64,000 nt of DNA, taken from positions 1 to 64,000 of the forward strand of contig JAYSZI010000123.1 of assembly GCA_043738095.1 (NCBI GenBank), given 5' to 3'. Of the stretch, positions 42,930 through 52,635 are shown one piece after another. The stretch comes from Lysobacter_K sp043738095 (GTDB lineage: Bacteria; Pseudomonadota; Gammaproteobacteria; Xanthomonadales; Xanthomonadaceae). The position numbers were made by a program, and so were the translations under genes. A model generated the notes under the pieces. It saw nothing but the letters and a program-made list of their open reading frames with translations. It did no database searches and was not told the DNA's origin. How positions within the stretch are numbered: the first letter of the stretch is position 1; each line of letters begins with the position of its first letter.

Positions 42930-43904
42930 ATGAATCAACCTTCCCGCGCCGTGCTGACCATCGCTACCGGCAAGCAGGTCTACCTGGACATGGCGATCGC
43001 CCTGGCGCGCTCGTTCCTGTGGTGGCATCGCGACTCGCCCATTGATTTTTACCTGGCTACGGATTCTGCCGCCCCGCTGCCGGCGGACCTTGCAGGCATC
43101 AAAGTGCTCAAGTTCCAGCCTGGAGAGCTGGGCAAGGGCTTTTCGATGAAGCTCAAGCTGGACCAATTGATGCACGCCGAGCAAACCCTGTTTATCGACG
43201 CCGATTGCCTCTGCGTTGGCCCACTGGCGCCGGTGTTTGATCGCTTCAGCGGGCATGCCGTGTCGGTCGTCGGCGGCCCTGTGACGGAGGGGGAGTGGTT
43301 TGGCGATATCGCCACGACGCGCGCGCATTTTGGCTTGACCCAGATGCCAAAGTTCAACGGAGGTGTTTACTACTTGGAGCGTAGCGAGAAGACCAGCCGC
43401 GTCTACGAGCGTGCCCGCAAGTTGGAAGGGCGTTATGACGAGTTGGGTCTGGTGCGCTTACGCGATTGCCCCAACGAGGAATTGCTGATGTCCATCGCAA
43501 TGTCCCTCGAAGGCTGCGAGGGTATCGACGACGACGGCACCATCCATGGTGAATTGTTTGCGGCGCCTTTGCTGCTGCACATCGACGTATTACGCGGTCA
43601 AGCGCGACTGGCCAATCCACCGCCCCCGGATCCGGCACACCGCCCCGGCTACCCGGTGCGCGAGATCAAGCCGGTCATAGTGCATTTTCTTGGTGACTTC
43701 ACCACGAAATGGCCGTATCGCGCTGAAGAAAAACTCTTGCGACTGGTCGCACTCAATCGCCTGCCGCCCTGGCTGGCGCGGTTGTGGGTGGGGCTGACCT
43801 ATCGGTACCCGGCGATGTGGGCCGAGCGCGTGCGCAGCGGCTTGCGCCCGATGTATCGACGCGTGTTCGGCTACCGGCGTGTCTATGCGGGCGAGCGGTT
43901 TTGA
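42930..43904 (+). CDS. Nucleotide-diphospho-sugar (GT-A fold) glycosyltransferase
   Basis: The 324-residue product has a GT8-like arrangement: an N-terminal strand set (RAVLTIATGKQVYLDMAIALARSF), then the metal-binding FIDADCLCVG with DxD, then KFNGGVYYLERSEKT. A late HFLGDFTTKWPY would hold the last metal ligand. It probably adds one sugar to the lipid-linked unit. The ATG at 42930 has a GAGAATCGG purine stretch upstream and a family-like N-terminus; a frame from 42753 overlaps the ABC gene. Donor unknown. Confidence 0.75.
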   Translation: MNQPSRAVLTIATGKQVYLDMAIALARSFLWWHRDSPIDFYLATDSAAPLPADLAGIKVLKFQPGELGKGFSMKLKLDQLMHAEQTLFIDADCLCVGPLAPVFDRFSGHAVSVVGGPVTEGEWFGDIATTRAHFGLTQMPKFNGGVYYLERSEKTSRVYERARKLEGRYDELGLVRLRDCPNEELLMSIAMSLEGCEGIDDDGTIHGELFAAPLLLHIDVLRGQARLANPPPPDPAHRPGYPVREIKPVIVHFLGDFTTKWPYRAEEKLLRLVALNRLPPWLARLWVGLTYRYPAMWAERVRSGLRPMYRRVFGYRRVYAGERF

Positions 43905-44019
43905 GCCGGGCGGGTGCAACGACAGTTTCGGCGTGCCTGCATCGTGTTGAGCGGATGCAACACCGTGACATCGCGGCCAGCGCACAGCGGGAAAGCGCAT
44001 TGGTCACCTCAGGGGCTGC

Positions 44020-44910
44020 ATGTCAGTGTTGAGTTTGTTGAAATTTATCACCCGCCATCCCCTCAACCGGGGTCGGAAGCTGAGCGCGTTGAGGCATTTT
44101 GTGCAATGGCAGATTGCCAGCCGACTGATCGACGGAGATATCGTTTACCCCTGGGTCAACGATTCTAAATTTTTGGTGAGATCGGGCGAGACCGGATTGA
44201 CGGGCAGCGTCTACGCCGGGCTCCAGGAATTCGCTGACATGGCATTTCTGCTCCATGCGTTGCGAAAAGAGGATCTGTTTGTCGATGTCGGGGCCAATGT
44301 GGGCTCGTATTCGATCCTGGCGTGCGCGGCGATAGGCGCATCAGGCGTCGCGCTGGAACCCGTGCCGTCGACCTACCGACGGCTGGTGGAGAATCTGCGG
44401 ATCAACCAACTCGAGAACCGCGTAAGGAGCCTGAATATAGGGGCCGGCGACACCGCGGGGCGGCTGCAATTTTCCAGTGACATGGATGTGTGCAACCGCG
44501 TGCTGGCGCCGGGTGAAAGCCGGGTGGGCGACATCGAGGTTCCGGTGGAGACGTTGGATGCCGTGCTTGCAGGGCAAGTGCCGTGGCTGATGAAAATCGA
44601 TGTGGAAGGTTACGAAACCGCCGTGCTGCAAGGCGCGCAAGCCACGCTGCAACACCCAGCCTTGAATGCCGTGATCATGGAAATCAACGGTAGTGGTCGA
44701 ATTTACGGTTTCGATGAAGGCAACATCGCCGGCATGATGGCCGGTTTCGGTTTCTCAAAATGCACCTATTGCCCGGTGGGTCGACAGCTATCGGCGCACG
44801 CGCCCGGTGACGCCTTGGCTGACAACACGCTGTTTATTCGCGATGTGACGGCGGCCCAGGACAGGGTAAAGACCGCCCCCCCCGTATCGGTACACGGGCA
44901 ATGGCTGTGA
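44020..44910 (+). CDS. FkbM-family SAM-dependent methyltransferase
   Basis: This 296-residue protein carries the FkbM layout: LFVDVGANVGSYSILACAAIGASGVALEPVP (motif I and II, in two parts), NQLENRVRSLNIGAGDTAG, VPVETLDAVL and LMKIDVEGYETAVLQGA, then AVIMEINGS. FkbM enzymes O-methylate sugars and polyketides. It probably methylates a hydroxyl of the second polysaccharide. Start ATG 44020; a 115-nt gap before it shows no gene. Confidence 0.87.
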   Translation: MSVLSLLKFITRHPLNRGRKLSALRHFVQWQIASRLIDGDIVYPWVNDSKFLVRSGETGLTGSVYAGLQEFADMAFLLHALRKEDLFVDVGANVGSYSILACAAIGASGVALEPVPSTYRRLVENLRINQLENRVRSLNIGAGDTAGRLQFSSDMDVCNRVLAPGESRVGDIEVPVETLDAVLAGQVPWLMKIDVEGYETAVLQGAQATLQHPALNAVIMEINGSGRIYGFDEGNIAGMMAGFGFSKCTYCPVGRQLSAHAPGDALADNTLFIRDVTAAQDRVKTAPPVSVHGQWL

Positions 44911-45001
44911 TCGTCCTGCCAAGCGTGCAGGCCGAGCAGGTGGCGCGTGAGCGGTGCCTGCGGTGCGCCGCTGCGGCATGGTGCGCGGACGGCGCCAGCG
45001 C

Positions 45002-46168
45002 ATGATCGGCTCGGTCGAACCGGCGCGAAAACTCCGGGTGTTGGTCCTGGAGCCCGACCCGAGTTATGGCGGTGGATCCGAAGCGGTGATTCTCTCTCTG
45101 AGCCGCGAGTTGGCCGGGCGCGGTCATGCGCTGTCTTTGCTGCACGAAACCGAGGGCTCAATGCTGGCCGCCTACCGCGAATTCAGCAGCCAGATCGTCC
45201 GTGCACCGCTTCCGGGTTTTGCGTTGCGCTCGCCACTGCGCACGCTGGCTTGCGTGGCGCGGATCGGCCGCGTAGCTCGCGCTCTGCGCGCCGACGTGGT
45301 GTTGTCATCGCATCTGGGATTTACCAGGCACGCCGCACTGTTGAGCGTGTCGGGTGGGGTGCCTTTCTGCTTTCATCTAGGCCTGCCGTTGGTCGGTGGC
45401 GGTGCGAGTTTGCGCGCCGCACACCGCCTGGCCGGTCAGGGCATCGCGCCCTCGGCCCATACGCTGGAAACATGGCGGGCCGGCGGATGGCCGGCAGCGG
45501 CGCTGCAGGCGGTACCTAATTGGGTTGATCCCGGCCGCTTCGCCCCTGCTACCGACCGCGCGGCGTTGCGCAGTGAGCTGGGGATCCCGGTTGATGGCCC
45601 CTGTGTCGTGTTCGTCGGCCGCGTATGCGAACAAAAAGGCGTGGATGTGCTGCTACGCGCGCTGCCTGCCGTGGCAGCCGCCATACCCAACGTGACGGTG
45701 TTGGTCGTCGGCGCAATCGCCGCGGGATACCACGCGCAGCTGGAGCACAGTCTGGATCTTCTTGATACTCAAACGCGAGAACGCATCGTGCTGCGACCCG
45801 TCACCGCCACGCCTGAGAAGTACTACGCCTGCGCCGATGTCGTCTGCGCTCCATCGATTGGCGATGAGACGTTTGGTCTGGCCGCGCTTGAGGCCATGGC
45901 ATGCGGCGTCCCGGTGGTAGCCAGTGACGTAGGGATCGTCGCGCAAATCATCGGCGCCGATCACGACGTGTTGCTGGTGCCGCCCGGTGATGCCGTGGCA
46001 TTGGCCGAGCGGCTGATCTATTGGTTAAACCAGCCCCACGCGCGCGATGCCTGTGGCCGTCGGTTGCGCGCACGCGTGCTGGAGCATTTTGCGCCCGATG
46101 CCAGTGTCGACGCCTATGAGCGCGCACTGGTCCAGCTGACCGGGCACCCGGCGGGCGTCGAGGGGTGA
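45002..46168 (+). CDS. GT4-family glycosyltransferase
   Basis: The 388-residue GT-B protein starts LRVLVLEPDPSYGGGSEAVILSL (glycine-rich acceptor loop) and has the donor-binding VVFVGRVCEQKGVDVLLRALP and the E-x7-E region GDETFGLAALEAMACGVPVV. It probably transfers a sugar from a nucleotide donor with retention, at the cytoplasmic face. I take the ATG at 45002; frames starting at 44954 or 44978 add basic residues and have no clear ribosome site. Confidence 0.85.
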   Translation: MIGSVEPARKLRVLVLEPDPSYGGGSEAVILSLSRELAGRGHALSLLHETEGSMLAAYREFSSQIVRAPLPGFALRSPLRTLACVARIGRVARALRADVVLSSHLGFTRHAALLSVSGGVPFCFHLGLPLVGGGASLRAAHRLAGQGIAPSAHTLETWRAGGWPAAALQAVPNWVDPGRFAPATDRAALRSELGIPVDGPCVVFVGRVCEQKGVDVLLRALPAVAAAIPNVTVLVVGAIAAGYHAQLEHSLDLLDTQTRERIVLRPVTATPEKYYACADVVCAPSIGDETFGLAALEAMACGVPVVASDVGIVAQIIGADHDVLLVPPGDAVALAERLIYWLNQPHARDACGRRLRARVLEHFAPDASVDAYERALVQLTGHPAGVEG

Positions 46169-46232
46169 CCATGGCGCTTCTTCCAACAACGCCGGGTGTG
46201 ATTTTGGCACCGGGTAGTGCGCTCGAGCCACG

Positions 46233-47228
46233 ATGCAGCTGAATCTTTTTTACGAAGAGCCGGACAACGACCGCTGGCTGCCTTATGACCGCTATCCCCG
46301 GCGATTGATCCGCCGGCTGGTGCGCGGCAAGCGGCGCCCGGGTGGTCAAACGCGCGTCTTTCTTAATCTGGTGGCCGGGTTGGATGAGCTGGGTGTCGCC
46401 TATCGAATCAACGATTACCGACACGCCCAACGCTATCCGGATGAGCTGGCCTGCATCATTGGCAAGCCGTTCGTCCTGGACAAGATCGAATGGCGCAATC
46501 CGATCCTGTTCGGGGCGTCCGTGTTCTCGCACCCGCTTGACGACCCGCACCTGTTTGAGCGCCGTCCGGTGCAAAAAATCCTGGTGCCGGGCCCCTGGAT
46601 GCATGCGATGTGCGAACCCTATTGGGGAGACCGTGTCCAAGCGTGGCCTGTCGGTATCGACACCCAGCTGTGGCAGCCGTCCTCGCCCAAAGACAAAACC
46701 TGCGACGTCCTTTTGTACAACAAGGTGCTGTGGGACAAGCCGGCGCAGGAAGTACAGCTGGTGCAGCCCATTCGCGATGCCTTGCACAACAGCGGGCACA
46801 GTTTTGTCGAATTGCGTTATGGCGACTATCGCGAAGAGGACTATCAGCAAGCCTTGGGCCGTTGCCGCAGCATGATTTTTCTGTGCGAACACGAAACCCA
46901 AGGCATCGCCTATCAGCAGGCGTTGTCCAGTGACGTGCCCATCATGGCGTGGGACCAGGGAGGTCCCTGGCGCGACCCGTCCTATTACCCCGACAAGGTG
47001 GTGTTCGCGCCGGTGTCGTCGGTGCCGTACTGGGATGAGCGCTGTGGTGAGCGCTTCCGTGATGCCAGCCAGTTCGAAAGCCAATGGGCGGTGTTTCAGG
47101 CGGGCCTCCAAGCGGGGCGGTTCAAGCCGAGGGAGTTCATTGTCGAGAACCTGACCTTGGCTGCCTGCGCGCGTCGTTATCTGGCAATCGCGCAGGCCGT
47201 GCAACAAGGCGTGCAAGCCGATGCCTGA
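46233..47228 (+). CDS. Putative GT-B glycosyltransferase
   Basis: The 331-residue product opens MQLNLFYEEPDNDRWLPYDR and has RRPGGQTRVFLNLVAGLDELG, then KILVPGPWMHAMCEP, CDVLLYNKVLW and CEHETQGIAYQQALSSDVPIMAWDQGG. The last stretch corresponds to the donor-phosphate-binding region of GT-B enzymes. Similar proteins occur singly in polysaccharide loci and are usually annotated only as glycosyltransferases. It overlaps the next gene by 8 nt. Donor, acceptor and family are unclear. Confidence 0.65.
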   Translation: MQLNLFYEEPDNDRWLPYDRYPRRLIRRLVRGKRRPGGQTRVFLNLVAGLDELGVAYRINDYRHAQRYPDELACIIGKPFVLDKIEWRNPILFGASVFSHPLDDPHLFERRPVQKILVPGPWMHAMCEPYWGDRVQAWPVGIDTQLWQPSSPKDKTCDVLLYNKVLWDKPAQEVQLVQPIRDALHNSGHSFVELRYGDYREEDYQQALGRCRSMIFLCEHETQGIAYQQALSSDVPIMAWDQGGPWRDPSYYPDKVVFAPVSSVPYWDERCGERFRDASQFESQWAVFQAGLQAGRFKPREFIVENLTLAACARRYLAIAQAVQQGVQADA

Positions 47229-48504
47229 GCGAATCACTCCGGGGCACGGCGATCGCATTGCTGCGTCGGGCGGCGACGCGTTTAAGGGACGCACGGTGAT
47301 GCTGATCATCGTCGGCCACCTGTCCAGCGCGCCGCGCGCACAGAAGGAAGCGCAGGCGTTGCGGGCGGCGGGTGCCAGCGTGATCGTCCGCGGCAACTGG
47401 TCTCATCCGGGCCTTGCCGAAGAGGATGCGCAGCTTGCGCATGCCTTGGATATCGATTTTGCGCCGGTGACCGACTTGCGTCGGGCGGGCGGTAAGCTCA
47501 GCGATCGGCTGCGCCATCGCGGCGCGCACGCGGTGTTCCAGCGACTGGGGCGCATGACGTCGCGGGTGCTGGGTCCCGGCGCGCCGGAATTGCTACGCGC
47601 CGCACGCCACGTACGCGCTGACCTGACCATGGTGCATTCCGAACCGGGGCTGTGGGTCGGGCAACAGCTCTTGGCCGATGGCTTGCGCGTAGGCGTTGAT
47701 TTTGAGGACTGGTTTTCGGCGGACCAGCTGCCCGGCGACCGCCCCGAGCGCGTGCGCAGGACGTTGCAGCATTTGGAACGCGACATGTTGCGGCGCGCCC
47801 ATTGCTGTCTGGCAACCACCCGCGTGATGGCGCAAGCGCTGGCTGCTGACGCGGACACCACGCGCCTGCCGACGGTGGTGCGCAATTGCTTCCCCGTGAT
47901 GCCGGTCGACGCTGATGTAGAGCTGGGCACTGAACGCGCTGGCCGCGCCGTATCGTTCTACTGGTTCTCACAAACCATCGGTCCGGCACGCGGATTGGAA
48001 ACCCTGGCCGAAGCCCTGGCGTTGCTGCATGGAGATTGGCAACTCAACCTTCGCGGCGCGACGCTGGGGCACTCGCAGTGGCTCGAACGGACCTTCCCAG
48101 CGCCGGTGCGTGCACGCGTGCGTTGTTTGCCTCCCGCGCCCAATCGCGAACTGCACGCACGCACCCGGGTTCATGATGTCGGCCTGGCGCTGGAGCTGCC
48201 TTACTGCCCTAACAAAGACCTGACCGCTTCCAACAAAATTCACGAATATCTGCGCGGCGGCCTGGCCGTGATCGCTACGCATACGCGCGGCCAGGAAGAG
48301 GTGATGGAGGCCAGCCCAGGGGCGGGCACCCTGGTGGAACCCGGCAATCCCGTCGCATTGGCGCGAGCCATGCAGACCATGATCGACGATGCACAACACC
48401 GGCAGCGTTGCCGCGAGGACGCGGCACATGCTGGCCGCCATGTATGGGATTGGCGTCTGCACGAGCCGGCGTTGCTGCATGCCTTGGCCGAGGCGCTGGT
48501 GTGA
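47221..48504 (+). CDS. GT4-like glycosyltransferase
   Basis: The 427-residue protein has a GT-B pattern: VMLIIVGHLSSAPRAQKEAQAL at the start, then VDFEDWFSADQLP, a switch at YWFSQTIGPARGLETLAEAL and a C-terminal ASNKIHEYLRGGLAVIATHTRGQEEV with donor site near E-x2-E. ATG at 47221 lies inside the previous gene; a later in-frame ATG (about residue 27, MLIIVGH) could be the true start. Ends in a GTGA overlap with the next gene. Confidence 0.75.
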   Translation: MPERITPGHGDRIAASGGDAFKGRTVMLIIVGHLSSAPRAQKEAQALRAAGASVIVRGNWSHPGLAEEDAQLAHALDIDFAPVTDLRRAGGKLSDRLRHRGAHAVFQRLGRMTSRVLGPGAPELLRAARHVRADLTMVHSEPGLWVGQQLLADGLRVGVDFEDWFSADQLPGDRPERVRRTLQHLERDMLRRAHCCLATTRVMAQALAADADTTRLPTVVRNCFPVMPVDADVELGTERAGRAVSFYWFSQTIGPARGLETLAEALALLHGDWQLNLRGATLGHSQWLERTFPAPVRARVRCLPPAPNRELHARTRVHDVGLALELPYCPNKDLTASNKIHEYLRGGLAVIATHTRGQEEVMEASPGAGTLVEPGNPVALARAMQTMIDDAQHRQRCREDAAHAGRHVWDWRLHEPALLHALAEALV

Positions 48505-49823
48505 GCGATCCGACGCTGCGGCGCGTGCTGGTGATCTCGCCGCATTTTCCGCCGGTCAGTGCGGCCGACATGCAACGCGTGCGCATGTTGCTGCCCTTCC
48601 TCCAGGGCAATGGCTGGCAGGCCGAGGTGCTAGCCATATCCCCGCAGCAGGTGCTTGCACCGACCGACGAGTGGGCGCTTACGGGGCTGCCCACGCAGCT
48701 CAAGGTGCATCGGGTAAACGCACTGGGCACGCGCTTTGCCCGCGTGCCCGGACTGGGCACGCTGGGCCTGCGCGCGATGAAGGCACTGGCGCGCGAGGGC
48801 GATCGGCTATTGGCTACCGGCAACTTCGACCTGGTTTATTTTTCGACCACCGTCTTCGAGGTGCACATGCTGGGGCCGCGCTGGAAGCGCAGGTTTGGCG
48901 TCCCGTTCGTCATGGACTATCAGGATGCGTGGGTCAGCGACTATTACCGCGAGCACCCCGCCGTGCCTGTGCCCGGAGGGCGGTGGAAATACGCGCTCGC
49001 TAGTGCGCTGCACCGGTGGATGGAACCGCGCGTGCTGAAACACTGCGCCGGCATCACCACGGTGTCGCCCGAGTATCCCAGGCAGCTCGCGCGCCGCTAT
49101 CCCGACATCCCGATACCGCCCACCCTGGTGCAGGGCTTCCCGGGCGCGCCGCGGGATTTCGAGCGCCTGCCCGACACGTTCAATGGCCTACTCCCGTACC
49201 GTCCCGATGACGGCCTGCGTCACTGGGTGTATGTCGGCCGCGGCGGGGCCGACATGGCCAAGTCGCTGCGTGGTTTGTTCAAGGCTTTGCGCGACCACGC
49301 GACGCCCGATTTGCTGGCGTCGCTGCGCCTGCATTTCATCGGCACGTCCTATGCGCAACGCGGGACAGGCAGCAAGACCATCCAGCCGCTGGCCGAGGCC
49401 TTCGGCTTGGGTCAGCTGGTCGAGGAGTTGCCGGACCGCATCGACTACACACGGGCGCTGTGGTGTTTGCGCCATGCCGATGCGCTGATAGTTCCAGGCT
49501 CCGACGACCCGGCGTACACCGCGTCGAAAATCTACCCGTATTTGCTCGCGCAGCGGCCCCTGCTGGCGATCTTCCATGCGCGCAGCTCGGTGGTGAACCT
49601 GATCGCCGAGGTCAATGGCGCGGTGTGCGTGGCGTTCGAAAGCACTGACACGGACGACGAACTATCGGCGCGCGTTGCTGCGCAATGGCTCAACGGGGAA
49701 GCTTATGAGCGCGTCGTACCGCTCAATCGCGGTGCGTTCTTTCCGTACTCGGACGAGGGCTGCGCAGCCGAGATGGCCGGGTTTTTCCGCGCCTGTATCG
49801 CCACTGACGGGGCCGCGCGATGA
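48501..49823 (+). CDS. GT4-like glycosyltransferase
   Basis: This 440-residue protein begins RRVLVISPHFPPVSAADMQRVRML, the usual acceptor-side loop in WfgS/WbuB-type GT4 proteins, with FVMDYQDAWVSDYY and a late YTASKIYPYLLAQRPLLAIFH that fits the donor helix. GTG start at 48501 overlapping the previous stop; a longer frame from 48408 runs inside the upstream gene. It overlaps the next gene by ATGA. Likely one sugar-addition step of the repeat unit. Confidence 0.78.
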   Translation: MSDPTLRRVLVISPHFPPVSAADMQRVRMLLPFLQGNGWQAEVLAISPQQVLAPTDEWALTGLPTQLKVHRVNALGTRFARVPGLGTLGLRAMKALAREGDRLLATGNFDLVYFSTTVFEVHMLGPRWKRRFGVPFVMDYQDAWVSDYYREHPAVPVPGGRWKYALASALHRWMEPRVLKHCAGITTVSPEYPRQLARRYPDIPIPPTLVQGFPGAPRDFERLPDTFNGLLPYRPDDGLRHWVYVGRGGADMAKSLRGLFKALRDHATPDLLASLRLHFIGTSYAQRGTGSKTIQPLAEAFGLGQLVEELPDRIDYTRALWCLRHADALIVPGSDDPAYTASKIYPYLLAQRPLLAIFHARSSVVNLIAEVNGAVCVAFESTDTDDELSARVAAQWLNGEAYERVVPLNRGAFFPYSDEGCAAEMAGFFRACIATDGAAR

Positions 49824-51067
49824 ACCCTGGCGCACGCCCGAAGCTCGCCGTGGTGCTGTCGCATCCCACGCAGTACTACTCCCCCTGGTTCCGCCACATC
49901 ACCGAGCAGGGGGACATTGAACTGAGCGTGTTCTATCTGTGGGAAGCCGGAACGCAACCGACGTATGACCGCCAGTTCGAACGCACGATCCAATGGGATA
50001 TCCCCTTGCTGGATGGCTATCGCTTTGTCTTCGTGCCCAACCGCAGTCGCGACCCGGGCACGCATCGCATGGGCGGGCTGGACAACCCCACGCTGGTGGC
50101 GTTGCTCGCACAGAGCAAGCCCGATGCCATTCTGCTTTTTGGCTATTCCTACCTGAGCCAACTTCGGCTGATTCTCGCGCCGCGCCTTGCGCACATCCCT
50201 CTTTTGATGCGCGGCGATTCGCATGATCTGGCCCGCGCCCAGGGGTGGAAGCCAAAGCTTTCTCGCAGGCTGCGTGCGTTGCTGTTCCGGCGGTTTGCGG
50301 CGTTTCTGGCCGTTGGGCAAGCGAACGCCGCGTACTTCCGCAACGGTGGCGTATCGCCGGAGAGAATTCACCACGTACCGCATTGCGTCGACAACGAGCG
50401 CTTTCAAAGTGCCGCATCGCACGCTGCCGCCGAAGCTGCCGTGTGGCGCGAAGAACTGGGCATTCCCGCTGCGGCCAAGGTGGTGCTGTTTGCTGGCAAG
50501 TTTGAGGACAAAAAGCGCCCGCTCGATTTGCTGACAGCCTTTGCCCGGGTTTGCGCGCAACGCAATGCACAAGCCGAAACACCGGCTGTGCTGCTGCTGG
50601 TGGGCAGTGGGCCCTTGCAAGCGCAGCTGCAATGCCTGGCCGGTGAGGCGCTGGGGCGTAGCGTGTTCTTTCAGCCATTTCAGAATCAGACCCAGATGCC
50701 AAAGGTGTATGCCATCGCCGACGTCATGGTGCTGCCGTCGTGTGGAGACGGGGAGACCTGGGGTCTGGCGGTGAACGAAGCCATGAACCTTGCGCGGCCA
50801 TGTATCGTCAGCACGCACGTGGGATGTGGACCCGACCTCGTGATCGAGGGGCAGACTGGCTGGACGTTCCAGGCCGGCGACGTAACAGCGTTGACCAGCG
50901 TGCTCGCCAAGGCGCTCGACGCTGAGCGCGAGGTGCTGGGGCAGATGGGCCAGGCCGCGCGGTGCAAGGTCGGCCACTATTCTTATGGCGCCGCCACCGC
51001 CGCCCTGATCGCTGCACTGCACGCCGTGCTGCCAAGCGGGTCTTCTACGCCTTCGAGGTCGCTGTGA
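49820..51067 (+). CDS. GT4-family glycosyltransferase
   Basis: The 415-residue enzyme has SHPTQYYSPWFRHI near the start, LMRGDSHD, a donor domain beginning VVLFAGKFEDKKRPLDLLTAF and the E-x7-E region GDGETWGLAVNEAMNLARPCIVS. This is a canonical GT4 pattern. The ATG at 49820 overlaps the previous stop and its own stop overlaps the polymerase gene (GTGA). Confidence 0.86.
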   Translation: MNPGARPKLAVVLSHPTQYYSPWFRHITEQGDIELSVFYLWEAGTQPTYDRQFERTIQWDIPLLDGYRFVFVPNRSRDPGTHRMGGLDNPTLVALLAQSKPDAILLFGYSYLSQLRLILAPRLAHIPLLMRGDSHDLARAQGWKPKLSRRLRALLFRRFAAFLAVGQANAAYFRNGGVSPERIHHVPHCVDNERFQSAASHAAAEAAVWREELGIPAAAKVVLFAGKFEDKKRPLDLLTAFARVCAQRNAQAETPAVLLLVGSGPLQAQLQCLAGEALGRSVFFQPFQNQTQMPKVYAIADVMVLPSCGDGETWGLAVNEAMNLARPCIVSTHVGCGPDLVIEGQTGWTFQAGDVTALTSVLAKALDAEREVLGQMGQAARCKVGHYSYGAATAALIAALHAVLPSGSSTPSRSL

Positions 51068-52587
51068 TCGCCCATCGTTTAAATCCCATCGCCCTGCCCA
51101 ATCCAAAGATTGCCGTGCCCTTGGCGCTGGGTGCTGTTTTGCTCGCAGTGGCCAGCGCCAATCCGCTGCTCACGCTGGGCTCGCTGTCGGTAATGGCGGT
51201 GTTGACCATGCTGCTATGGCGCCCGGGCGAACCCCCCGCGTTGCTGTACGCGATGGGCTATCACTGGATGCAGGCATCGATCCTGATCCTGTACGGCAAC
51301 TCGGAGGGCCAGCGGCTGGCCAGCATGGGCTACGGCGCGCTGGTCGAGCAGGCCACGTGGCTTACCTTGATTGGGTTGGTCGTCATCAGCCTGGGGATGC
51401 GCATCGGTGCAGGCCGGATGCAGGGGCCGGATGCACGGGCCGCAGTCATCGCAATCACCAGGCAGCTGTCGGTGCAGCGCCTGTTCTTTGTTTGCCTGCT
51501 GGCAATCGCGTTGGCGCTGGTAGCGGGCAGGGCCGCGTACATCATCCCCGGGCTGGTGCAACCGATTCTTGCGTTGGTGCTGCTGCGCTGGGTGGCGATC
51601 TTTATATTCACCTACACCGTGCTCGCGCAGCGGCGGGGTTACCGATATCTGGCGACGGTGCTTCTGATTGAGCTGCTGATCGGTTTCCTCGGGTTTTTCA
51701 GCGACTTCAAGACTGTGCTGATCGTGGCGCTGTTGGCCGCTCTCACTTCGCCAGCTGCCCTCAAGGGCATCCGGTTCCGCACGGCCGGGCTGCTGGTGGC
51801 GGCCATCCTCGCCCTGGGCGTGCTGTGGACGGGCGTCAAATCGGACTATCGCCAATTTCTGAATCAAGGCACGGGGCAGCAGACGGTGTTGGTGCCAGTG
51901 GAGGCCCGCGTGGCCAAACTCGGCGAGCTGGTCGGACAGATGACAGCCGAACGCCTGGGTGAATCGATAGTCGCCTTGGTCGAGCGCGTGACTTACGTCT
52001 ATTACTTTGGCCAAGCCATGGAAATGGTGCCGGCCTATATCGATCACGAGAACGGGCTGCTATGGCGCGAGGCCGTAGAAGGTGCGCTGGTGCCCCGATT
52101 GTTGAACCCTTCCAAACGAATTATCGACGACTCGCAACGGACCTCTTACTACACCGGCAGCCGGGTCGCGGGCGCCGAAGAAGGCACCTCGATCAGCCTG
52201 GGATATGTGGCCGAAAGCTACATTGATTTCGGCCCCTACCTGATGATGGGGCCGTTGCTTTTGTGGGGGCTGTTTGTCGGCTTTGCGTACCGTGCTCTCA
52301 CCCAGTACACGCGCTATCCGCTGTGGGGCTATGCCAGCGCAGCGGTCTTGGTCGGCTTGGGCGTGGCGGTGCTGGAGCAGTCCAACTTGAAGATGGTCGC
52401 GTCATTTTTGCTGGGTCTGGTTGTGCTGCTGCTCGCGCAGAAACTCCTCGCCGGCCGGGTCCTGGCGCTCCTGGCTTACCCAGCGGGCAGCGCTGCGGCA
52501 TCGGTGCAGGCCGCCGGTTCGCGCGGTCTGCACCCAGGCCCGGCTTTGGTGGCTCCGGCTGCCCCCCCCGACGTGCCCTCGTCGTAA
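51064..52587 (+). CDS. wzy: Polytopic membrane protein, candidate Wzy polysaccharide polymerase
   Basis: The 507-residue product has about ten to twelve hydrophobic helices and a large periplasmic loop (about 265-390) with NQGTGQQTVLVPVEARV and an RIIDDSQRTSYYTGSR stretch followed by EEGTSISLGYVAESYIDFG. The latter part is typical of Wzy-like polymerases of exopolysaccharide clusters. It has no Wzy_C motif like that of the 37180 gene, so the two are different families. It would join flipped repeat units in the periplasm, length-controlled by Wzc. GTG start at 51064. Confidence 0.72.
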   Translation: MIAHRLNPIALPNPKIAVPLALGAVLLAVASANPLLTLGSLSVMAVLTMLLWRPGEPPALLYAMGYHWMQASILILYGNSEGQRLASMGYGALVEQATWLTLIGLVVISLGMRIGAGRMQGPDARAAVIAITRQLSVQRLFFVCLLAIALALVAGRAAYIIPGLVQPILALVLLRWVAIFIFTYTVLAQRRGYRYLATVLLIELLIGFLGFFSDFKTVLIVALLAALTSPAALKGIRFRTAGLLVAAILALGVLWTGVKSDYRQFLNQGTGQQTVLVPVEARVAKLGELVGQMTAERLGESIVALVERVTYVYYFGQAMEMVPAYIDHENGLLWREAVEGALVPRLLNPSKRIIDDSQRTSYYTGSRVAGAEEGTSISLGYVAESYIDFGPYLMMGPLLLWGLFVGFAYRALTQYTRYPLWGYASAAVLVGLGVAVLEQSNLKMVASFLLGLVVLLLAQKLLAGRVLALLAYPAGSAAASVQAAGSRGLHPGPALVAPAAPPDVPSS

Positions 52588-52635
52588 CGGACTGCGCCGC
52601 TGTGCACCGCCCGCGACCGCCCCGGAAGAACTCGC

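Noticed and set aside
45948..47396. 482-codon open frame on the minus strand
   Set aside because: It lies opposite two well-supported glycosyltransferase genes, has no recognisable domain and an arginine/proline/histidine-rich composition typical of antisense frames in GC-rich DNA.
49703..51106. 467-codon open frame on the minus strand
   Set aside because: Antisense to a clear GT4 gene with good motifs; no family pattern or ribosome site.
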